From contig OZ014413.1 in the NCBI GenBank assembly GCA_963965975.1, forward strand, positions 9,140,101-9,204,100: a DNA stretch of 64,000 bases, read 5' to 3'. Numbering within the stretch: the first letter of the stretch is position 1; each line of letters starts with the position of its first letter. The position numbers and the translations under genes were made by a program. Of the stretch, positions 13,201 through 23,605 are shown piece by piece. This DNA comes from Xestospongia bergquistia. Lineage: Eukaryota; Porifera; Demospongiae; Haplosclerida; Petrosiidae. A model generated the notes under the pieces. The model searched no databases, had not been told where the DNA came from, and was given only the letters and a program-made list of their open reading frames with translations.

Positions 13201-14077
13201 CATTTATATGAACTGACACCTGACCACTACTTTGTTGTGTATAGAGTATTGTTAGTCCAGCTGCATTAACAATAGGATTAGAGCCATTAGAAGATGATAA
13301 ATGTTTGTTATAGTAGGTATCAGCAATGCAAGAATTAGTGTTATAATCATTGTTATAAGAGAAAGAGGCATTATTTATATGCATGTACGAGACTTGAAAA
13401 ACACTCTTCTCTTCTTGAAAAGTATTGTTAGCATCCATGTAATGAAGAAGAAGGCCACTTCCAAAACTATGTTGATTTTTGAGATGTGAAACCACATTGG
13501 CACTAATTGATGAATTAGACATGCTAACACTATCAATAGTAGAGTTATATAAATTTACACCAATCATAGCAAACCCATATGAGTAGTAGATGTTAACTTG
13601 AGTTATATTGACCTGACAATGAACAAAGATTAAGGCAGCAGCATGTGATGAAGTGTAATGTAGAGATGAACTATTGAGGTAGTCAGTGATAGTATCATCT
13701 TGTATGGTAGTAAGATATGTACCACAATCCTTAAATATCAATCTTTCTAGAGTCACTGTAGTGTTAAAGAAAGCCAGACCTCTTCTAGACTGTGGAGGAA
13801 ACTCTGATGTGTCATTATAAACACATGTTATAGTAGCCCATTCTGTGGAAGAATTACTGCGTATGTCAATCTTATTAGTCTGGTTACTTATCACTTGACA
13901 GAAAATACCATGTGAGAGGGTAAAATTGACAGAGCTGTTCAATAATAATACAAAGTATTGAGAGGACCATGTTGTGTTACACAGGCACTTCTCTAAATCT
14001 GATGATGAGTTAACATGATATGCTTTATACCAATTAACTAGATATAAAAGTCCCAGGATAGTTAACAGTAAGGACAT
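10235..14077 (-). CDS. Type I beta-helix, multi-transmembrane receptor-like protein (1,280 aa)
   Basis: This is an uninterrupted frame and the only intact type I gene here. Residues 1-18 form a signal peptide (LLLTILGLLYLVNW). Residues about 20-600 form an N-glycosylated parallel beta-helix with repeat turns such as GAAIAFYW, TGACLYASVYQ, NNYGSVISS and GGAIHAEGAK (near 540). Residues about 640-720 are a beta-sandwich-like linker (PGQTTYYCISAIDALSRNVF). Residues about 735-870 are Cys-rich (CPLGFELNKTTGVC, CPIGYCDRN, REGTLCGRCSEG, FGSTECHHCSNTW). About nine hydrophobic segments follow from residue 876, with the invariant stretch RLTLTTGTLNGIIFYAQ. The tail is YYGSCSEFREPLLGHSD. The first Met directly precedes the signal peptide. 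The family and its ligand are not known to me. A surface sensing or recognition role is inferred from architecture only. Confidence 0.88.
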   Translation of the reverse strand: MSLLLTILGLLYLVNWYKAYHVNSSSDLEKCLCNTTWSSQYFVLLLNSSVNFTLSHGIFCQVISNQTNKIDIRSNSSTEWATITCVYNDTSEFPPQSRRGLAFFNTTVTLERLIFKDCGTYLTTIQDDTITDYLNSSSLHYTSSHAAALIFVHCQVNITQVNIYYSYGFAMIGVNLYNSTIDSVSMSNSSISANVVSHLKNQHSFGSGLLLHYMDANNTFQEEKSVFQVSYMHINNASFSYNNDYNTNSCIADTYYNKHLSSSNGSNPIVNAAGLTILYTQQSSGQVSVHINESNFIQNGGSFASGMFVLQYQTFAVTNTTIINTVFNHNINFEPCHGAAIAFYWISLHVPTNKETLAPLYVFNTLFIKHQGISQWLKSSLDYGAVYIGIVTPGFVHLDIRFNECIFQENFVTNTGACLYASVYQFGDNTNNISITLESTIATKNSQYTGIPFVSSAGIFYFHRIDKVDITGNSNFSNNYGSVISSKDSNIYLSGDLTFDNNHAMSGSAIHLLGNCQLHFMSEIIAKFTNNWAQLVGGAIHAEGAKTHDKCVIQVDADIKQIMFTNNEARRAGSSIYAQPIFSCYINNSKYVKTLNESMAYYNQHFTFINNISNNTLHNFSTIPAKIRENIKTVPHQMFPGQTTYYCISAIDALSRNVFSTIAIDVVRNYSQPNIPKTTKVWLSFDDLEQLIQESKNCTTISVTVHTNDQFNIIDGMIVFSLSTQSPSLKKIVNIYPCPLGFELNKTTGVCELSSSFYNLRKHQSLTVSIVGNVSSQTITRIFTLNSWAGTFECGNKTKTQFDVSISCPIGYCDRNHKLPYFYSGELLSNQSFKLSDGITDYHPPLCLYQREGTLCGRCSEGLSVVFGSTECHHCSNTWIASVSIYLVAGPLLIYLLYALRLTLTTGTLNGIIFYAQAANCGLIDGLRLHYYNNNSLSKGLSGLTIFIISIFNLEPGIPLCFYNGMTELWKTGFNFALPLYYLTIVVVLIIFCHFSPRLSNRIAHSSVQVLVTVVHLSFSSLLTQLINVMTYAEVYTSNDVHRVWYLDGNVKYGGHSHRILMIVTLVVVPGLLLPYLFLLLFAKPLRPLVCTNKYLRPLLEAIHAPYKEGKQYWFTLRLLLLCAMYAIYAKYRATNVYIIYITTSPMLVIFLVLQAYIKPFKNTLVNILDCWLMMNLTFLYLTTWYFVLEETSGMGIQFCIFSIFLTFITFIIIIVYHVVLVTGKVSILKEWIENKYEKVHRWRMKVLSSHIYNRQLRLSDASYYGSCSEFREPLLGHSD

Positions 14078-14182
14078 TTTAAAAAGAGTTTGACTGAACT
14101 AAACAACACAAAAATTAACTGCTTAAGTATTGATTGTAGTTGTTTTGTTATCCTTGTAATAACTGGTACTGCTATTACAATA

Positions 14183-14193
14183 ACATTGAAAGT
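14183..14193 (-). promoter_or_regulatory. Conserved upstream element ACTTTCAATGT
   Basis: This lies 106 bp upstream of the ATG of the intact type I gene. The same 11-mer occurs 100-104 bp upstream of every intact type II gene in the window. A TATA-like ATACTTAAG sits closer to the start but matches the TATA box of the other genes poorly. Confidence 0.55.
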
Positions 14194-14299
14194 AAAGGTA
14201 GATGTAATTTTACATAATTAAACAAATGCAAGGTGACCTTTCAGATTTTCCAAATTATTTATTGTTAGACTGTTGAGAATAACTTAAATGACATTTACC

Positions 14300-14930
14300 A
14301 ATGTGATGATCATTAGAATGAGATCTGATCCACCATCATATTCTATTGACCCAGCCCAACACTAAACGTTGGAGCTACTATCTGAATCATACCAGATTCT
14401 TGCTGAGGTGAACACATCAATAATTGCTAACAATAGTTTTTAGAATGAGAATTGTACAACAATAACCAGTACTTGAATTGAGGAATGAACTATTTAGTTA
14501 GAAAGCCTTAGAGGAAAATGACTGCAGATAATGAGGACAACAACTATTGTCAAGAGATAAAGTGGAAATACTAAACTGAGATTCAGATTCAATGTAGGCA
14601 TAAAAATAAACCAAAAGTTTGAGTACGGTTCTTGATAAAGCTTTAATGATAATAGTGATATCACAATCAATAGAATATAATCCCATTGAGTGTACAATGT
14701 GAGTCTGAAAGTATATAACAGATAAATGATGTGGGAGAGGAGACCAGCTACTGCATAAAGGTTAAGTGTCCACAACTACAAATTAGTACATTTTTCGTTC
14801 CATAGAACCAAATGTCATACTAAGTTTTGGCCTTCTTTAAGATTACTTAACCTACTACACAATGGGCTTACATGATGATGTAAATATAGTGATTCACAAG
14901 TTTCACAACACTGTAGAAACTATTCAGTTA
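14300..14930 (-). pseudogene. Type II receptor-like relic, transmembrane fragment
   Basis: This short minus-strand relic has pieces resembling type II genes: LWTLVLYA-like MWTLNLYAVAGLL, then YLLYTFRLTLYTQW, PTLNLNL and VFPLYLLTIVVVLIICSHF (14494-14775). Flanking scraps match the Cys-rich segment (14870-14925) and the loop before transmembrane segment 5 (about 14320-14400). Large internal deletions and stops make it non-functional. It is a type II relic stranded among type I copies, so the two subfamilies have been neighbours for a long time. No beta-helix sequence is present. Confidence 0.7.
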
Positions 14931-15683
14931 TTTTAAACACCCACTTTGTAGTATACACTAATGGATTACTATGGTATCTAAAATTTATGTGAATTACTCT
15001 CTATATAATTTAGTGGTATAGAATACTATTGTAAAGCAATAAATTATGGAGTGAGTCTTCCCATGACTTTTGGATTCCATACTAATCCAGCCATTTAAAC
15101 TACAAATTAGATGTCAAAATATTGTATTTTGACATTGAAGTTATATTATTATATATTGTATATATTATTAGTTGTAGAACTATAAAAGAAGTCTTACAAT
15201 AGCAAAGTGGATGTTAAATTGAGACACCAAATAGGAATTAGCATATAATGAAGGATAATAGAGTTTTGCTAATATAAAATTATGTTTTGTGACATGACAT
15301 TGTAAGGAGAGTAATCTTGTATAATTTTTACTCCAAAAAACTTAGTTGGAGTTTATTCATCTAATAGAACTGGAGTCCATATATTTTGATAGATAATTAT
15401 TGATTAGAAATACCTCTCAATAACTTTTAAACCACTTGTTTGTTGCACAGTCAATTCTAGAAAATTTTACTACTTAAGCCAGACTGTTTTATTTTTAAAG
15501 GGTAATTTCCTTTCCACATTTATACATACAACATGTATGGATGATTGTTATATATGATTATAAAGCATACAAACTAAACCATAAAAACATACATACACAA
15601 ATACTCATGCACATTGGTACACACATGCACACAAACACAAAGGCAACTTATCAACAATATATACATACTAAAAACTTGTTTAG
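14931..15683. other. AT-rich spacer, no recognisable gene
   Basis: No family homology, RNA gene or clear mobile element was seen. A CA-rich stretch lies around 15585-15640. The end of the region runs into the 3' flank of the next pseudogene. Confidence 0.5.
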
Positions 15684-17500
15684 TCAATCACTGCAGTGTC
15701 CTAGGACAGGTTCTCTAAACTCTGAACATGAGTCATAAAACGAGCCACTGGTATATGTAAGTAATGGTTGTCTGTCAGTTGTCCCATGAGTAAATGATAA
15801 TGACATGCACTTTTATGTACTACAGATGAAAATTCTCACATTTGTATTCAAACCATCTTATTACAATGTTAAACCTTCCACAAACCCAGAGTACATAATA
15901 TACAATGACCATCACAAAAGTCACAGTTGTCAGAAACAGGGAAGAAAAATAAATGATTTTCATCATTAATAAATTCCTCTTGTGATTAAAATACCAAGAC
16001 ATATCATGAATAATTGCTATGGTCATCATCAAACCACTATCAAGAATGTTGATTAATTTATTTTTAAATAGTTTGATATATGTTTGAATGACAAGGAAAA
16101 TTACAAACATTAGATTTGTTGTAATATAGATTATATATACATTGGTAGCTCTATATTTGGCATATATGGCATACATAGCACATAGTAAGAGAAGATGCAA
16201 TGTAAACCAGTATTGTTTACCTTCCTTATAAGAAGCATGAATAACTTCTAGGAGAGGTCGTAAGTATTTATTTGTACATGCTAATGGTCTAAGTGGTATA
16301 GTAAAGAGGAGTAGGAGTACATTTGGTAACAGTAGACCAACGACTACTATCAGAGTTACTATTATTAGTATACAATGGGAATATTCTCTACCCTGAGCAC
16401 AAAATATAATTCCATTGAGTGTACCAGTTGTTATTGTTAGTCTGAGAGCAAATAACAGGTAAATGAGGAGAGGACCAGCAACTAGATAAATACTTATTGA
16501 TGCTATCCATGTATTACTACAGTGTTGACATTCTGTAGACCCAAATACCACACTTAATCCCTCACTACATCTACCACATAATACTCCTTCATGTTGATAT
16601 AAACACAATGGTGGATGATAGTCAGTGATACCATCTGACAGTTTAAAGCTTTCATTAGATGATACGTCACCACTGTAGAAATAAATTAGTTTGGGATTGT
16701 TATTACAATATCTAATTGGACAATCTAAAGATACACCAAATTGTGTCTTTGTTTTGTTCTCATATTCTATTGTTCCTGCCCAAGCATTTGCTCAAAAAAG
16801 TCTTGTTATTGTCTGACTACTCAAATTACCAATACTAGGGAATGTAAGTGGTTGATGTTTTCTCAAGTTATCAAATGAAGATGAAAGTTCTCGGACTCCT
16901 ATTTTCTTATTCAAATCAAATCCCAGTGGACATTGATATATTTTGACATATATTTACACTAGGTGATTGTGTGTATTGAGAAAATACAATCATTGCATCT
17001 ATAATATTGAATTGATCATTTGTATGAACAGTCACACTAATGGTGGTACAGTTTGTGCGTTCTTGAATCAATTGTTCTAGATCATCAAAAGACAACCAGA
17101 CTTTTGTTGTTTTAGGAATATTAGGTTGGGAATAATTTCGAACAACATCAATTGCTATGGCAGAAAAAACATTTCTGCTAAGAGCATCAATAGCTGAAAT
17201 GCAGTAGGTACTGTTTTCAGATATTCTCTAATTCTAGTCTGTATGGTTGAAAACTGAATTAGGTATTGTTTGAAATGTAATTTATAAAAGTGAAGTGTTG
17301 ATTATAATATGCCATTGATTCATTAAGAGTTTTAACATATTTTGAGTTGTTAATATAACGTGAGAATATTGGCTGAGCATATATTGAACTACCAGCCCAA
17401 AAGTATAGCTCTAAATCTGTGGATGAGTTAACTTCATGTATTTTACAAATACAACAGACAACTTAAAGTGAAATACCAGGATAGCTGACAGCAAGACCAT
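15684..17500 (-). pseudogene. Type I receptor-like pseudogene with large internal deletions
   Basis: Minus-strand type I copy. From the 5' end: a start region at about 17500-17400 with remnants of the signal peptide and the SSVDELT motif; a jump over nearly the whole beta-helix to the segment that ends in SSIYAQ; then linker and Cys-rich sequence with several stops (17390-16620). An open stretch of 262 codons (16608-15820) starts at MCLYQHEGVLCGRCSEG, runs through transmembrane segment 1 and GTLNGIIFCAQ, and there deletes about 170 residues to continue at the SHCILIIVTLIVV segment. The tail, in another frame, still shows the REP-x-L region before the stop at 15684. It is dead as a full-length receptor. 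Its 5' flank is a copy of that of the intact 10235-14077 gene. Confidence 0.82.
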
Positions 17501-17750
17501 TTTTAAAAAGTGCTTGACTGAACTCTACAGAACAAGAATGTCTTAACTATCAATATTAAATAGTTGTTTTGATTATCCTTATAATAACTGGTATTGTTTC
17601 TTCAATTAAATTGAAAGTAAAAGTAGATATAATAGATATTCACATGAATGCATATTGATATTTCAGTTTTTCTCAAATAGTATATTGTTGGACTATTGAG
17701 TATAGCTTTGCTAATATTCAGAAAAATAAATCAGACAATTCTATTGAAAT
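17501..17750. repeat. Copy of the type I 5' flank
   Basis: The stretch upstream of 17500 matches 14078-14260, the 5' flank of the intact type I gene. It includes the AAAAAG-x-G(C/T)TTGACTGAAC leader, the ATAACTGGTA block and the upstream element as AAATTGAAAGT at 17608-17618. A second copy follows directly. Confidence 0.6.
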
Positions 17751-17754
17751 GTTA

Positions 17755-17990
17755 TATCAAACCAACACTAACTAGAGGTAGAGGTCCAGGATAGCTGAAA
17801 AAAATTGTTTTTTTAAATTGCTGAACTACACAGAACAAGAACTTAAATATTAATAATGCAGTTGTTTTAATTATTCTGTTTGAATAACTGGTATTATTTT
17901 TACAATAAAATTGAAAGTAAAGTAGATATATTTGGATAATTATTACACAATGCAAGTTGACCTTTTTGTTTTTCCCAAATCATTCATTGC
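17755..17990. repeat. Solo second copy of the type I 5' flank
   Basis: This repeats the block just to its left: CCAGGATAGCTGA, the leader, AACTGGTATT and the element AAATTGAAAGT at 17908-17918. No coding sequence is attached. It is an orphan promoter-like remnant made by local duplication or by deletion of a gene body. Confidence 0.6.
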
Positions 17991-18696
17991 TATACTGCTG
18001 CAAATACCTCATCAGTCAATTCATTACAATATGTCATGCCAACCCAAATCAGTACATGGATAAACAATCAGTAGTAGAACATTCCGACTCACAACTGATA
18101 TGAACTTCACATATAAATAAACCCAGTCATGTAGGTAGAAGGTCCTAATGTCTAGAAAGTGAAAAGCTGTATTATATACTACTACATTATTCTTAGTTAG
18201 AGTTACAGTGGTGCATATTGCAATATATTTAAAATATTACTTAACTTACCTATCTCTGTTAGTCAATTTTAGGGAAGCCAACCTGAAAGTTAGTCTTCTT
18301 TGTTGGAGTTTAAAAAATGAAATGTATGTTATATGACTCATTACAATGTATCCTTAATTGCTCATGTTATATTCTCAGTAAACAGATAAATGTTTTTGAA
18401 TAATATATGGTCATAACAACATCACATTATGATAGAGTTAATAATATAATGTGGTTATCACTGGATGAGTCCTTAGACATCACTATGCCATTAACAGAAA
18501 TGTTATGAAATTGACAATATAGACATTTAAAAATAAATTTTATTCAACAGAACCTGATGTCAATCAAATAAGTATTAAAATTAAACAAACTTCAATGTAT
18601 TTACAATACAACTTTAGTATATCAAATTGACTTTTCATAATGATATATATACACTGCTTAAAAACAAATAGTAAATAGTAAAATTGTTTGTTTCCA
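17991..18696. other. AT-rich spacer downstream of the 18697-22500 gene
   Basis: There is no gene. The only supported element is a candidate minus-strand polyadenylation signal at 18539-18544, listed separately. Confidence 0.5.
18539..18544 (-). promoter_or_regulatory. Candidate polyadenylation signal of the 18697-22500 gene
   Basis: TTTATT on plus reads AATAAA on minus, about 155 bp past the stop. The context TTGAATAAAATTT is typical, but the base composition makes chance hits common. Confidence 0.4.
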
Positions 18697-21600
18697 TTAG
18701 TTACTAGAACTTAATAAAGGTTCTCTGTATTCACATGAATTGTAAACTGAGTCATTAGTTGGCAGTAATGGTTTGTATGAAAGCATTTTCTGCTTATAAC
18801 TGTTCTGTATCAAATGAAACATTTTTGTTATTGAAGACGTCTTGCCAGTTACCAGTAGAATATGATACAACAATATTACCAAGAATGTAAGGAACACAAT
18901 AAAGACCATAACAGACAAAAACACTGCAATAGCTTGATATTTATATTCTATAACGAAAAACCAAGTTGTGGTGTATGTCAAAATAATGTTAAGTATAAGC
19001 CAACAGTCAAGGAAGTTGATAACTTTGTTCTTATATGGTTTGAAGTAAACATGTGAGAGAAGTAAAAGAACCAAAAAGGGAGTTGTTATAATATATATTT
19101 TAAGAATATTCCTTGCTCTTAGTGATGTATAGATGACACAATTTGCAATTAAGAAAACAAGTTGAGCTACAAACCAGAACTCCTTCCCTTCCTTATATGG
19201 ACCATGGATAGCTTCTAGTAGAGGTCGGACATATTTGTTCATCCTTGTGCGTCGTATTGATCTAGAAAAGATGAGAATAAGAACATAGGGTAGTAAGAGA
19301 GGGATAACAACTAGTAATGTGATGATCATTAAAATGAGATGTGATCCAACACCATATTCTACAGACCCGTCCCAATACCAAACATTGTAACTGGTATTTG
19401 AATTATAATAAATTCTTGCTGAGGTAAACACATCAATAATAGCCAAAAGAAGCTTAGAAAAGGAGAGGTGTACAACAGTAACTAGTACTTGAACTGATGA
19501 ATGAGCTATTTGGTTGGAAAGCCTCAGAGAAAAACGACTGAGAATAATAAGGACAACAACTATTGTCAGCAAATAAAGTGGAAATAGTAAACTGAGACAA
19601 GCTTTCCATAACTCTGTCATCCCATTATAAAAACATAGAGGAAATCCAAGATTCAGATTCAATGTAGACAAAAAAATAAGACAAAACTTTGAGTATGGGT
19701 CTTGATTAAATTTTAATGCTAATAGATCTATCATGCCACAATTAGCCATCTGGGCATAAAATATAATACCATTGAGTGTACCAGTCGTTAATGTAAGTCT
19801 AAGAGCATATAACAGGTAAATGAGTAGAGGACCAACTACTCCATAGAGAACTAATGTCCACAACCACCAATTACTACATTGTTTACATTCTGTAGAACCA
19901 AATACCACACTTAGTTTTTGGCCTTCTTTAAACCTACCACAACTACCACACAATGGACCTTCACGATGATGTAAACATAGTGATTGGAGAGTTTCTTTGT
20001 TACAAGTCTTGTTATTTGAAATGTTCACATCGCTAGTTGAAGAATTGCAAAAAAAGGACCCATTATAATTACAATAACCAAGTGGACATTGTAATGAGAC
20101 ACCAAAATGTCCAGATGTGTTTATATAACCAGCCCAGGAATTAGCAGATAAATGTGGTCTTACCATTGAAAGATAATTAATGTCACAATCAGCCTTATAA
20201 CCATAAACTGAATAAAAATCTTTGTTATAAAAAGTTGATGAGCACCCACATTGTTGTGTTTCATTTTGCCAAACGAAACCTAAAGGACAATGTTGTACTG
20301 TAACATTGGCAACTAGAGCAGCTGGGAAACTAGGTAGAGAAAATACTAGTGTTCCTTCAGTGGCATCAGAGCCTTTACTATATACTTTAAACTCAAATGA
20401 GGTACAATTATTACCTTCATTAATTATTTGTTCTTGGTTGCTACGTACACCTAGACTCTTGCTTTGTTTAGCAATGTTAATTGCAACAGTTGAGTAGACA
20501 TTTCTGTTTAAAGCATCAATAGATGCCATATAGATTTTGATCTTCTGACCTGAATAGATGTTAAATGATTTGTTAGAATTTCTGTGTGTACCATTGGGAT
20601 AACAAAAAGTTAATTTTGAAGCTGAAGTTGATATGTTGTGTACTTTATATACTTCCTTGTCTTCAATGAAATTAAAGTGGTTTCTGTAAAAATCTAACAA
20701 TGTTATATTATCAGAAGCTTTTGAATTGACTCGGCAAGAAAAGAGTGGATAAGCATATATTGAACTACCAGCACGGATAGCTGTGTTTCCTACAAATGAA
20801 ATACTCTTTTGTTTTGTAATATTAATTAATTGTATGATACATTGTTCTTTTAGTAATAAGCTATTTTCTATACCAGAACTTGCATATATTGCTCCACCAA
20901 ATTCCTGAGCTTGATTATTAGTAAAGTTAACTACAGCTTCTCCAATAAAATAAAGATATCCATTACCTAGTAATCTAATAGCAGCACCTCTGGATCCAAC
21001 ATTGTTGCTAAAAGTCACATTGGCATATTTAGCGAGATGAACATTGGAGTTGAGAGCATCAATCACAGATCCATAGTTATTAGTGAAGATTGACGTTCCA
21101 TTAATTATCACATTTGCTATGTTACTAAATGAGAAGATTCCTGCAGTTGAAACAAGTTGGTATGTTAATTTTTGAGCGTTATTCCTTGCATATATATCCT
21201 CAAGAACAATGAAGATATTTGCAAATTTCTTAGCATTATCATAAACTGACATGAAAAAACAAGCTCCAGTTTGTTGTACTAAGTTATTTTGAAAGCTACA
21301 GTTTTTAAAATGAATGTTTATATTAACAGTCTTGTCAAGCTCAGCTACACCAACATATATAACACCAGTAGGTGAACAATTACGACCATGACCTGTGTGA
21401 TTAGAAAACTTTGTATTTTGAATTGACAATACTTGAGGTTGACTCATGGATAAATTTGTTACTTTAATCCAATATAAAGCAAGACCTGCTCCATGTAAAA
21501 ATGAATTAGGACCATTAGCATTATCAGAAAACAGACAGTTATTAACAATTGTACTTGTATTAAGAGAATTCTTGTAATGAAGAACAAGCAGACCACCTGG

Positions 21601-22500
21601 AGAACTATAACTTCCCACATTAGATGTAAATTCTGTATTGTTAATAATAACACTGGCAAAATATGTTTTTTGTGTATAGAGTACAGTCAGACCAGCAGCA
21701 TTAACAATATTCAAGTATTTATTAGAGAACTCAGTGATATAGGAATATGCTTCGTGCAAATCAAAGTTATTTTTAAAATGTGCATAGTTGACAGTAACAT
21801 ATGTAGGATACTTCATTAGTTGATGATCAAAGAAATGTAGAAGAGCACCACAACCATTTGTCCTTCTTTTGTCTTTGGTATAATGATATAGGTCAGTACT
21901 AAGAGTTGAATTAGACATATTAACTTTACTGATACTAGAATTATATAAATTTATACCAATCATAGCAAACCCATGTGAGTAGTAGATGTTAACTTGACTC
22001 ATTTTGACTTGACAATGAACAAAGACTAAGGCAGCAGCATGAGATGAATTGTAATACAGAGATGAACTATTGAGGTACTCAGTGATAGTATCATTTTGAA
22101 TGGTAGTAAGATATGTACCACAATTCTTGAATACCAATTGTTGTAGAATCACTGTAGTGTTGAAGAAAACTAGACCTCTTGTAGGTTGTTGAATGGCATC
22201 CAGTTTATCATTATTATTACATCTTATAATAGCAGACTCTGTGGAAGAATTACTGCGTATTTCAATTCTACCAGTATCATAAGAAACTTGACAGAAGTTA
22301 CCAGATGGAACAGTGAAGATGACAGAACTGTTTAATAAAAACACAAGGTGTTGAGAGGACCATGTTGTGTTACAAAGGTATTGCTCCAAATCAAAGGATG
22401 AGTCAACATGATATATATTACTGCTGCCTCCTCTGCAATAACTACTGATGAGTAGTAAAGAAAGAAATGACTGCGTCAAAGTAGTGATCTGTAGAACCAT
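18697..22500 (-). CDS. Type II beta-helix, multi-transmembrane receptor-like protein (1,267 aa)
   Basis: Intact single-exon gene and the most diverged complete type II copy. Signal peptide at about 1-25 (TQSFLSLLLISSYCRGG). Beta-helix to about 600 with YLCNTTW, VFKNCGTYLTTI, GGLLVLHYKNS, CLFSDNANG, GSRGAAIRLLGNGYLYF and FGGAIYASSG (near 538). Linker at about 640-720 (SGQKIKIYMASIDALNRNVY). Cys-rich part at about 735-870: CPLGFVWQNETQQCGC, CPLGYCNYNG, HHREGPLCGSCGRFKEG, FGSTECKQCSNWW. Transmembrane region from about 875, with RLTLTTGTLNGIIFYAQ, LGFPLCFYNGMTELWKA, VWYWDGSVEYG and YFKPYKNKVINFLDCW. Tail VYNSCEYREPLLSSSN. More than a dozen NxS/T sequons imply a secreted, glycosylated ectodomain. 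The Met at 22500 directly precedes the signal peptide. The role as a surface sensor or recognition molecule is inferred. Confidence 0.9.
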   Translation of the reverse strand: MVLQITTLTQSFLSLLLISSYCRGGSSNIYHVDSSFDLEQYLCNTTWSSQHLVFLLNSSVIFTVPSGNFCQVSYDTGRIEIRSNSSTESAIIRCNNNDKLDAIQQPTRGLVFFNTTVILQQLVFKNCGTYLTTIQNDTITEYLNSSSLYYNSSHAAALVFVHCQVKMSQVNIYYSHGFAMIGINLYNSSISKVNMSNSTLSTDLYHYTKDKRRTNGCGALLHFFDHQLMKYPTYVTVNYAHFKNNFDLHEAYSYITEFSNKYLNIVNAAGLTVLYTQKTYFASVIINNTEFTSNVGSYSSPGGLLVLHYKNSLNTSTIVNNCLFSDNANGPNSFLHGAGLALYWIKVTNLSMSQPQVLSIQNTKFSNHTGHGRNCSPTGVIYVGVAELDKTVNINIHFKNCSFQNNLVQQTGACFFMSVYDNAKKFANIFIVLEDIYARNNAQKLTYQLVSTAGIFSFSNIANVIINGTSIFTNNYGSVIDALNSNVHLAKYANVTFSNNVGSRGAAIRLLGNGYLYFIGEAVVNFTNNQAQEFGGAIYASSGIENSLLLKEQCIIQLINITKQKSISFVGNTAIRAGSSIYAYPLFSCRVNSKASDNITLLDFYRNHFNFIEDKEVYKVHNISTSASKLTFCYPNGTHRNSNKSFNIYSGQKIKIYMASIDALNRNVYSTVAINIAKQSKSLGVRSNQEQIINEGNNCTSFEFKVYSKGSDATEGTLVFSLPSFPAALVANVTVQHCPLGFVWQNETQQCGCSSTFYNKDFYSVYGYKADCDINYLSMVRPHLSANSWAGYINTSGHFGVSLQCPLGYCNYNGSFFCNSSTSDVNISNNKTCNKETLQSLCLHHREGPLCGSCGRFKEGQKLSVVFGSTECKQCSNWWLWTLVLYGVVGPLLIYLLYALRLTLTTGTLNGIIFYAQMANCGMIDLLALKFNQDPYSKFCLIFLSTLNLNLGFPLCFYNGMTELWKACLSLLFPLYLLTIVVVLIILSRFSLRLSNQIAHSSVQVLVTVVHLSFSKLLLAIIDVFTSARIYYNSNTSYNVWYWDGSVEYGVGSHLILMIITLLVVIPLLLPYVLILIFSRSIRRTRMNKYVRPLLEAIHGPYKEGKEFWFVAQLVFLIANCVIYTSLRARNILKIYIITTPFLVLLLLSHVYFKPYKNKVINFLDCWLILNIILTYTTTWFFVIEYKYQAIAVFLSVMVFIVFLTFLVILLYHILLVTGKTSSITKMFHLIQNSYKQKMLSYKPLLPTNDSVYNSCEYREPLLSSSN

Positions 22501-22545
22501 TATTTCGGAATAGTGGCAGAATAACTATATTAACCAGATACTACT

Positions 22546-22610
22546 GCTGATATACCATCCAGTATCTATAGTAATAACAGCTGTTGCTTTGAATTAAAAA
22601 CATTGAAAGT
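22546..22610 (-). promoter_or_regulatory. Promoter module (upstream element plus weak TATA)
   Basis: ACTTTCAATGT lies at 22600-22610, 100 bp upstream of the ATG. A TATA-like GTATATCAGC lies at 22546-22555, about 46 bp upstream. The other type II genes have GTATATAAGC at the same place, so this copy has a one-base weaker TATA box. Confidence 0.55.
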
Positions 22611-23605
22611 AAAAATTAAGGAAGTTACTTTAAAACAAAGGAAACCTGAAAGTCAACAATAGTAAGAGATATCAATAGAAGTCATTAAATGTTTATGAAA
22701 ACTATACCTTTTAGGTATGGCATTATGGTAAACACTGTTGATTGAATAACTGTGTTATGTTACTGAGTTGAGAATGTAAATAAGTTTAATCATCTATCAT
22801 ATTAATATTCAAATTTATTTACTACTCAAAGCCTAAGTTAATTCATTGGTGTATAATAATTGTAATAGTTAAAAACAACCTAATCCATTGTTTTGTTGAT
22901 GAGGAACTAAGATGGTTGAATAAATCGACTTGAATTGCCTTGTTTTTCATAACTTAGGTTTACGTGAATTTTTATTTATAACTTTAATAAATTTAATTAC
23001 AGAAACTAAAACTAAATATGAATTAATAAGTTAGAAAATTTTAAGCACAATCAGAAATTATGTCCCAATTGAATTGTCCATTCTTTCCTTACTGATCCTC
23101 AATCAAAAATAAAATTTATGTCAATAATGGAAAATAATATCTATAATGATATCTATAATTGAATATGGTATAATGACCTACTAAACAATCATAATATTAT
23201 ATTAACAATTTGATGTTGTTATCAGTATTACTTGATGATGTTAATATAGGTATGTTATTACTAAACAACTTATCAAAGTGAAAGTAAGACATGTATAAGA
23301 AAACCAGCAAATTGGATTTTATTATCGAAGCTAGACTAATTGTTAGTATATGTCACTTGATGACATTAATATAAGTATACCAAATAACTTTAAAAAGTGA
23401 GAAGGTAAACTTTATTCATAACCAAAACAATTATCAGAATAAATTTAAAAATGTATAGCACACCATTGACAAATACAGTAAGTATTAAAAATTATTTTTT
23501 GAAATTTATATTAATTTATGCTAAACACCAAACTACATTTAATCTATACACCCTTTCTATAAATGATAAATTACATAAATATTAGTTTACATTAGTTACT
23601 AAGAC
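22573..23605. repeat. Spacer 'alpha', copy 1
   Basis: This AT-rich intergenic block recurs nearly unchanged at 33590-34615 and 56055-57081 and partly at about 49850-50476. In each place it lies just downstream of a type II gene. This copy is the only one whose promoter end is still attached to a gene, at 22500. No coding region is visible. It holds the polyadenylation signal of the next gene at 23411-23416. Confidence 0.75.
23411..23416 (-). promoter_or_regulatory. Candidate polyadenylation signal of the 23606-27385 gene
   Basis: This minus-strand AATAAA lies about 190 bp past the stop. It is conserved in the same context (GGTTATGAATAAAGTTTACC) downstream of the genes at 34616, 50477 and 57082, which makes it more credible than a lone hexamer. 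Confidence 0.5.
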
